From an uncultured Chitinophagaceae bacterium (lineage in GTDB: Bacteria; Bacteroidota; Bacteroidia; Chitinophagales; Chitinophagaceae), in contig CALMED010000005.1 of assembly GCA_937862815.1 (NCBI GenBank), forward strand, positions 124,001 through 188,000: DNA of 64,000 nt, read 5' to 3'. Position numbers and translations under genes: made by a program. Shown in pieces: positions 58,700-64,000 of the stretch. How positions within the stretch are numbered: the stretch's first letter is position 1; each line of letters opens with the position of its first letter. The notes below the pieces were generated by a model. That model saw nothing but the letters and a program-made list of their open reading frames with translations. It searched no databases and was not told where the DNA came from.

Positions 58700-61170
58700 T
58701 GGAAAACCCCACCGGCTATACGATCTCCACCCTCGCCCGTGTACTGCAGGCCGATGTGCTGCAGTTACGACAAGCGGATAGCGTTATTGAACATCTCTGC
58801 ACCGACAGCCGCCGGATCATACACGCGCCCACCAGTATTTTCATAGCCCTGCATACGCCGCACCGCAACGGACACGCTTTCCTGGAAAACTGCTATGAGA
58901 AAGGCATCCGCAATTTCCTGGTGCAGGAACCGGTGGATCCTGCCCGCTTTCCCGAAGCCAACCTGGTGCTGTCCGGCAACACGCTGGCCGCCCTGCAGCA
59001 ACTCGCCGCCTGGCACCGGCAGAACTGGGGCAGGGAAAAACCCGTCATCGGCATCACCGGCAGCAACGGCAAAACCATCGTGAAAGAATGGCTGTACCAG
59101 CTGCTGCACAACCGCTTCCGGGTGGCCCGGAGTCCTAAAAGCTACAACTCCCAGCTGGGTGTTCCGCTGAGCGTGTGGCTGCTGCAACCGGAACATGAGC
59201 TGGGCATTTTTGAAGTCGGCATTTCACAAACCGGGGAAATGGCAGCGCTGGAAGCGGTGATCCGGCCCACCATCGGTATCCTCACCACCCTGGGCGACGC
59301 CCACGACGAAGGCTTCCGGGATCACGACGAAAAGCGAAAGGAAAAAATCCGCCTGTTCCGTCAATGCAATACCGTTATCTACAATCCCGCCGTATGCGGG
59401 GGCCCGCTCACGGCACTGCCGGGCACCCGGCTCATCACCTGGGGATCCGCTCCCGGCAGCGACCTGCAGGTGCTGAACCGGCAAGAGCTGGCTGCCGGTA
59501 CGAGGCTGCAACTGCAATGGCAGGAGGAACGCTTTGATGCTGCTATCCCTTTTGCCGATGAAGCATCGGTACAGAACGCCCTCACCTGCATCGCCACCTG
59601 TTTATTCCTGGGCATGCCGGCAGCGCAACTGCGGGAACAACTGCCCCTGCTGCAACCGGTGCAGCTGCGATTGGAACTGAAAAAAGGTATCAACCACTGC
59701 ACCCTGCTGAACGACAGTTACAGCGCCGACCTGCAGTCGTTCGAGAACGCGCTCGCCCTGCTGGCGAGGCAGACGCAGCACCCGCAAAAGAGCATCGTCC
59801 TGAGCGATCTTCCCACCGGCCCCGGACGCGAAGCCATCGCCTACCAGGTGCTGGCGCAACAAATAAGGCAGCAAGACATCCACCGGGTGATCACCGTGGG
59901 AGAACAGGCGCAGCAATACCTCACCCCGCTGCTGGCACCCCGGGTGCCGGTACTGCCCTTCCGGAGCGTGGAGGAGCTCATGAACGCATTGCCTGCGCTC
60001 CAGTTCCAGCACGAAGCCCTTCTCATCAAAGGCGCCCGCTCGTTTCAACTGGAACGGATCCTGCCGCTGCTCGAAGAACAGGTGCATGAAACCGTACTGG
60101 AGATCAATCTTACGGCGCTGGCCCGCAACATCCGGTCGGTGCGGGAGCTGCTCCAACCCGGTGTGCGGCTGATGGCCGTGGTGAAAGCTTTTTCCTACGG
60201 CAGCGGCAGTTATGAAATTGCCCACCTGCTGCAGGACCAGGGAGCAGATTACCTGGCTGTAGCGTTCCCCGATGAAGGCGTGGAACTGCGCAAAGCCGGC
60301 ATCACACTGCCCATCCTGGTGATGAATCCCGACCGGCGCAGCTTCGACACACTGTTGCAACATGCGCTGGAACCCGAGTTATACAGCCTTGCCCTGTTTG
60401 ATGCATTCGATGCATTCCTGGAACGGGAGGGCGCCTCCCGCTACCCCGTGCACATCAAACTGGATACGGGCATGCACCGGCTGGGATTTACCGCCGGTGA
60501 AATGGAGGCACTGACCCAACGACTCCCGGGCAATGAACGGATGAACGTACAATCGGTCTTTAGTCACCTCACCTCCGCAGAAGATCCGGCTGCCGACGCT
60601 TTTACCGCTGAGCAGGCCCGCCTGTTTGAAGAGCTGAGCAGGCAGCTGGCCACGGTATGCCCGGCACCCTTCCTGCGGCATTTATGCAATTCTGCCGGCA
60701 TCCGGCGCCACCCCACGCTGCAGTACGAGATGGTGCGCATGGGCATCGCCCTCTACGGCATCGGCAGTCCGCACACCGAACCCGCCCTAACCCTGCGCAC
60801 CACCATCGCCCAGGTACGGGAGCTTCAGCCGGGAGAAACGGTGGGGTATAACCGAAAAGGAATCATCACACGGCCTTCCCGGATTGCCACGGTGCGCATT
60901 GGATATGCCGATGGCTATCCCCGCAATCTGAGTAACGGGGCCGGCAGCATGCTGGTGCGGGGTCAGGCGGCACCGGTCATCGGGACGGTGTGTATGGACA
61001 TGACCATGCTGGATGTAACAGCTATTCCCGGCGCCGCTGAAGGCGATGCCGTACTGGTTTTTGGCCAGGACCTGCCGGTGGAAACGGTGGCCGCCCGGGC
61101 GGGTACCATTCCCTACGAAATCATCACCGGCATTCCGCGGCGGGTAAAGCGGGTCTATTTTGAGGAATAG
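58696..61170 (+). CDS. Bifunctional MurF-type ligase / alanine racemase
   Basis: 824 residues. Residues ~1-455 are a MurF-type ligase: GITGSNGKTIVKEWLYQLL, EVGISQTGEMAALEAV, LGDAHDEGF and LLNDSYSADLQSFENAL. Residues ~463-824 are an alanine racemase: the PLP lysine near residue 497 (AVVKAFSYGSGSYEIA), HIKLDTGMHRLGF, and the catalytic Tyr near RIGYADGYPRN, with VGTVCMDMTMLDVT. The fusion makes D-Ala and uses it for precursor synthesis. Fusions of this type are known in Bacteroidota. The ligase Walker loop differs from murF at 43921 (GKTIVK versus GKTTTK), so it may not be catalytically equivalent. Confidence 0.94.
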   Translation: MMENPTGYTISTLARVLQADVLQLRQADSVIEHLCTDSRRIIHAPTSIFIALHTPHRNGHAFLENCYEKGIRNFLVQEPVDPARFPEANLVLSGNTLAALQQLAAWHRQNWGREKPVIGITGSNGKTIVKEWLYQLLHNRFRVARSPKSYNSQLGVPLSVWLLQPEHELGIFEVGISQTGEMAALEAVIRPTIGILTTLGDAHDEGFRDHDEKRKEKIRLFRQCNTVIYNPAVCGGPLTALPGTRLITWGSAPGSDLQVLNRQELAAGTRLQLQWQEERFDAAIPFADEASVQNALTCIATCLFLGMPAAQLREQLPLLQPVQLRLELKKGINHCTLLNDSYSADLQSFENALALLARQTQHPQKSIVLSDLPTGPGREAIAYQVLAQQIRQQDIHRVITVGEQAQQYLTPLLAPRVPVLPFRSVEELMNALPALQFQHEALLIKGARSFQLERILPLLEEQVHETVLEINLTALARNIRSVRELLQPGVRLMAVVKAFSYGSGSYEIAHLLQDQGADYLAVAFPDEGVELRKAGITLPILVMNPDRRSFDTLLQHALEPELYSLALFDAFDAFLEREGASRYPVHIKLDTGMHRLGFTAGEMEALTQRLPGNERMNVQSVFSHLTSAEDPAADAFTAEQARLFEELSRQLATVCPAPFLRHLCNSAGIRRHPTLQYEMVRMGIALYGIGSPHTEPALTLRTTIAQVRELQPGETVGYNRKGIITRPSRIATVRIGYADGYPRNLSNGAGSMLVRGQAAPVIGTVCMDMTMLDVTAIPGAAEGDAVLVFGQDLPVETVAARAGTIPYEIITGIPRRVKRVYFEE

Positions 61171-61202
61171 GTTCCGCCTGCCGCTGCTGTGTACATTCCG
61201 GC

Positions 61203-61210
61203 TATATTTG
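61203..61210 (+). promoter_or_regulatory. -7 box of lspA
   Basis: TATATTTG, perfect -7 match, 19 bp before the GTG start. It provides a separate promoter after murF-alr. Confidence 0.5.
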
Positions 61211-61229
61211 CAACTTAAATCCTTGAGCG

Positions 61230-61904
61230 GTGAAACTACGAACTGTTGCAGCAGTGATCCTGCTGGTGTTGCTGGCCGACCAGGCGCTGAAAATATGGGT
61301 AAAAACATCCATGTTTTACCACGAAGAACGCATGGTGCTGGGAACCTGGTTCCGGCTCTATTTCATCGAGAATGAAGGCATGGCCTATGGCTGGAAATTC
61401 GGCGGCGAATGGGGCAAGATCCTGCTGACCCTGTTCCGGCTCGCAGCGGTTTTATTTGGTACCTGGTATCTGAAGCGGATCGTGGAACAGAAATACCACA
61501 GCGGTTTCATTTTCTGCGCCGCACTCATCTATGCCGGCGCACTGGGCAACCTGATCGACAGTCTTTTTTACGGCATGCTGTTTACCGGCAGTGAAATCGG
61601 CGGACCACTGGCAACTATGTTCCCCGAAAAGGGCTATGCAGGATTCCTGCATGGGCATGTGGTGGATATGTTGTACTTCCCCCTGGTTGATAACCAGGTG
61701 ATGCCTTCGTGGCTGCCGTTCATCGGGGGCAAACCGTTTACCTTTTTTCAACCCATCTTCAACATAGCCGACGCGTCCATTTCGGTGGGCATCTTCACCA
61801 TCCTCCTGCTTCAGAAGCGGTTTTTCCGGCCGCAGCCGGCAGCAGCACACCCCACAACTGTAGAGACCAATACTTCCATCAGCGACGAATCGCAGGTGTC
61901 ATAA
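61230..61904 (+). CDS. lspA: Lipoprotein signal peptidase
   Basis: 224 residues, GTG start at 61230 (MKLRTVAAVILLVLLADQALKIWV). LspA features: ADQALKIWVKT, FIENEGMAYGW, AGALGNLIDSLFYG (first catalytic Asp) and FFQPIFNIADASISVGI (second catalytic Asp), with four membrane helices. An insert of ~25 residues after the first Asp (TGSEIGGPLATMFPEKGYAG) makes it longer than the E. coli enzyme, as in other Bacteroidota. It removes signal peptides from prolipoproteins such as GldJ. A C-terminal Pro/Thr-rich tail follows. Confidence 0.96.
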   Translation: MKLRTVAAVILLVLLADQALKIWVKTSMFYHEERMVLGTWFRLYFIENEGMAYGWKFGGEWGKILLTLFRLAAVLFGTWYLKRIVEQKYHSGFIFCAALIYAGALGNLIDSLFYGMLFTGSEIGGPLATMFPEKGYAGFLHGHVVDMLYFPLVDNQVMPSWLPFIGGKPFTFFQPIFNIADASISVGIFTILLLQKRFFRPQPAAAHPTTVETNTSISDESQVS

Positions 61905-61933
61905 AAAAATCCCCGCCTTGTAAAGACGGGGAT
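61903..61933 (-). terminator. Intrinsic terminator of the 61960 T9SS gene
   Basis: On the minus strand ATCCCCGTC pairs with GGCGGGGAT, followed by TTTTTT. It also lies 5 bp after the lspA stop and could act in both directions. Confidence 0.8.
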
Positions 61934-61959
61934 ATGCAGAGCTGCCTGATTGCGCTGTG

Positions 61960-64000
61960 TTAAAATTTCTGTATCCGTTGCTGCAGCAGTCCACCGGGCG
62001 TGTGCAGCAGCAGCAGGTAGGTACCGGATGCCAGCTGTTGCAACTGCGGCAATACCACCTGGTTAAGTCCCGGCTCCACAGCCACCTTCTGCTCCCGAAT
62101 TGTACGTCCAAATAAATCCACCATCTGCAGGCGTACGGTTTCCGTACGCGGCGCAAACAATTCCAGTTGCACCTGTGTGGTTACCGGGTTCACCACGGAA
62201 CGGATTTCAAAATTACCATTGCCGCTGTTGGCCTGCAGTAAAATCGTTTTGCTGTAACTGCTGGTGCTGTTTTCGGCCGTCAGTTTCAACCGGTACCAGG
62301 CCTTACCCGACAGGGCAATGGGATCGTTGAAGGTGTATTGCTGTGGCGTGGTGGAGTTGGGATTTTTTGATGCCACCTTACCAATGGGATAAAAATGTTG
62401 CCCATCGTTGCTGCGCTCCACTTCAAACCAGGCGTTCCCCTGTTCGCTCAGTGTTTCCCAGCTGAGGCGGGCGCGCTGCTCCACAAGTGTACCGCGGAAA
62501 TCGCCCAGTTCAGCCGGCAGAAGATCGCACATACCCAGGCTTACGGTTACAATTTCATCGGCGGAATAGGTATTACAGTTGTCATTGCTGAGATTGGCAA
62601 TGGTGGTGGCCACCTTCAGGCGGTACTGGTGCCCGTTTACAAAAGGCGTGGCGAGGAAGGTGGGATAGTAAACTGTGTCTAAATAGTTCGTGCCGTTGTG
62701 CACAAATGAAAAACTATCCACACCCGGCTTCAACGGGGCATTGTGCCAGGAAGTGCCCCCATCGGTACTGCGTTCCCACACGTAATACTTGTAGTTATCG
62801 TAAAATGTACTCACAATAGACTGCACATTTACACTCGAATTGCGGCAGAGCTGGTTGGCAATGGTGGGATAAAATTCCAGTTCCGGCAAACAGGTGGCTA
62901 CGGTAATATCGTCAATGGCCCAGTCGTTACCACCACCTCCGGGGGCGTTATTGTACACCCGCATGGTGAAGCTGGTCTGCGTGGGACCGGTTACAAAAAT
63001 AAAACCGCGCTTCACCCACTGGCCGGTATAAGGCAGATTACCGGAGGAATAATACGTAACACCATCAATCCCGATGGAGACGTTGGGGTTCACACCCGAG
63101 GAGTCGCCCGGCGCGGTGGGAATATAGCCGGCCGTGCTTGCACCCCGCCCGGCTGAATCACAACCACAACGGGAACAGATGTTGCGGAACCAGGCAGATA
63201 TTTCGTAATAGGTATTGGGACAGAGGCCGGTGATGGTCTGGTCAAAAGCCGAGTCGATCCGGTAAGCCGCATTCACCACCAGCATATAGCCTCCGGTATT
63301 GCCGCCGGTGGTATCGGCAGGGGGATTGCCCATCAGCGGGTTGGGGGCGCCTGTATGATCACCAATAATATCCCACACGGTGAAAACACGGCTAGCATTG
63401 GGCTTAGGCAGCGAGCTGTTGGTGGTGTAAACTCCGGAAGTATTGTTAGAAACTCCATAGGCATAATCGTTAGGCGCGTTAGCGGCAAAATGGAGGTACT
63501 GGTACCCGGCGGGCACGTTGGCGCTGGCCACGCGGTTTTTCAGGTTACCGGAACCAAACGTGCCGTTGAACTCTGTACCAATGGTATTTACGCCCGTTGC
63601 GTTGGAACAGATACCATAGTTGGGATAAATAGCGAGTATACGGTTGGGCAGCACTTTGTTGATGACGGTGGGCAGTGCGGTGGAATAGGTGACGGAACCT
63701 CCGCCGATATTAATGGAGGTAAACGTAGTTGCGGTTACTGTTACCCGGTACGTTACCAGCATGATGCAGGCACTGTTAAAGAAAGAAGGGCGCATGGTGT
63801 TGGTGAGTTGCCCCCGGCGGAAGGCCGTTGCCTGGCTGGCGCCGGTGTAACCAATGCGGAACGACAAGGCGCCCCCCACAATTTCAGCCTGGTCGTCGCC
63901 CGCGGCATCGGTAAACGACTTGTATACCTTGCCTTCGTTGGTCTGGATGCGCAGGGTGTTGGGGATATACGTGGTACCGGTGGGAATATTATCGTAGAAT
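61960..64000 (-). CDS. T9SS-targeted surface protein, partial (5' end outside window)
   Basis: The frame stays open to the right edge, so the N-terminus is missing; at least 679 residues are visible. The first visible part (YDNIPTGTTYIPNTLRI...DDQAEIVGGALSFRIG, quoted in part) resembles a DUF11-type repeat. A later section has PNTYYEISAWFRNICSRCGCDSAG and YNNAPGGGGNDWAIDDITV, typical of PKD/carbohydrate-module surface proteins. The C-terminus has the local cargo module (LPAELGDFRG...FEVERSNDGQHF) and a Por sorting domain (NPVTTQVQLELFAPR...LASGTYLLLLH). It is probably cell-surface anchored. A terminator follows its stop at 61903-61933. Confidence 0.85.
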   Translation of the reverse strand, partial: FYDNIPTGTTYIPNTLRIQTNEGKVYKSFTDAAGDDQAEIVGGALSFRIGYTGASQATAFRRGQLTNTMRPSFFNSACIMLVTYRVTVTATTFTSINIGGGSVTYSTALPTVINKVLPNRILAIYPNYGICSNATGVNTIGTEFNGTFGSGNLKNRVASANVPAGYQYLHFAANAPNDYAYGVSNNTSGVYTTNSSLPKPNASRVFTVWDIIGDHTGAPNPLMGNPPADTTGGNTGGYMLVVNAAYRIDSAFDQTITGLCPNTYYEISAWFRNICSRCGCDSAGRGASTAGYIPTAPGDSSGVNPNVSIGIDGVTYYSSGNLPYTGQWVKRGFIFVTGPTQTSFTMRVYNNAPGGGGNDWAIDDITVATCLPELEFYPTIANQLCRNSSVNVQSIVSTFYDNYKYYVWERSTDGGTSWHNAPLKPGVDSFSFVHNGTNYLDTVYYPTFLATPFVNGHQYRLKVATTIANLSNDNCNTYSADEIVTVSLGMCDLLPAELGDFRGTLVEQRARLSWETLSEQGNAWFEVERSNDGQHFYPIGKVASKNPNSTTPQQYTFNDPIALSGKAWYRLKLTAENSTSSYSKTILLQANSGNGNFEIRSVVNPVTTQVQLELFAPRTETVRLQMVDLFGRTIREQKVAVEPGLNQVVLPQLQQLASGTYLLLLHTPGGLLQQRIQKF

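Overview
This window reads as chromosomal DNA of a Bacteroidota bacterium, most likely in the Chitinophagaceae/Chitinophagales. Three things point there: type IX secretion (T9SS) and gliding genes (porU, porV, gldJ, gldF, gldG, a PorP/SprF homologue); five secreted or surface proteins with Por-type C-terminal sorting regions; and promoters of the Bacteroidota pattern (TTTG about 19-21 bp upstream of TAnnTTTG), found before at least ten genes, with no Shine-Dalgarno pattern. Family-specific genes (DUF6427, DUF4292, bshA, a MurF-alanine racemase fusion) agree. Coding density is high: no gap exceeds about 250 bp and several convergent genes overlap at their stops. I see no rRNA, tRNA, CRISPR array, phage or full-length insertion sequence. 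|| Layout. 1-8.3 kb: membrane protein DUF6427 (cut by the left edge), a secreted protein with a Trp-rich loop, a TIGR01777 epimerase, an ABC exporter pair and a FadN-like beta-oxidation enzyme. 8.5-17.3 kb: metG, a secreted esterase/peptidase, and two LD-carboxypeptidase paralogues either side of a large T9SS cargo protein. This part also holds a MITE with a 9-bp target duplication and three palindromic repeats sharing one core. 17.4-20.1 kb: a YceI-barrel-YceI cluster behind two phased CRP/FNR-type boxes. 20.1-25.2 kb: kup with two tandem alpha/beta hydrolases, then queA. 25.3-33 kb: DUF2490 barrel, MORN protein, PorP/SprF, upp, anmK, a PGM1-like ATP-grasp ligase and an M28 peptidase. 33-37.4 kb: bshA, a degenerate EnvC-type protein, DUF4292 lipoprotein, dut, ispF. 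37.5-46.1 kb: porV, porU, gldJ, murF, mce and an A-type Fe-S protein. 46.3-54.9 kb: three consecutive T9SS cargo genes. 55.1-61.9 kb: gldF, gldG, terC, murF-alr, lspA. 61.96 kb to the right edge: a fifth T9SS cargo gene, cut by the window. || How the genes fit together. Two themes recur. One is T9SS: sortase PorU, shuttle PorV, lipoprotein GldJ and GldFG, together with cargo that shares a beta-sandwich module before the sorting region. The other is cell-wall building and recycling: two LdcA-type enzymes, anmK, murF, the murF-alr fusion, the EnvC-like protein and lspA. The least explained items are the PGM1-like peptide ligase, the YceI-barrel-YceI operon with its CRP/FNR boxes, the MITE just upstream of an LD-carboxypeptidase, and promoters placed so close to start codons that several transcripts should be leaderless.
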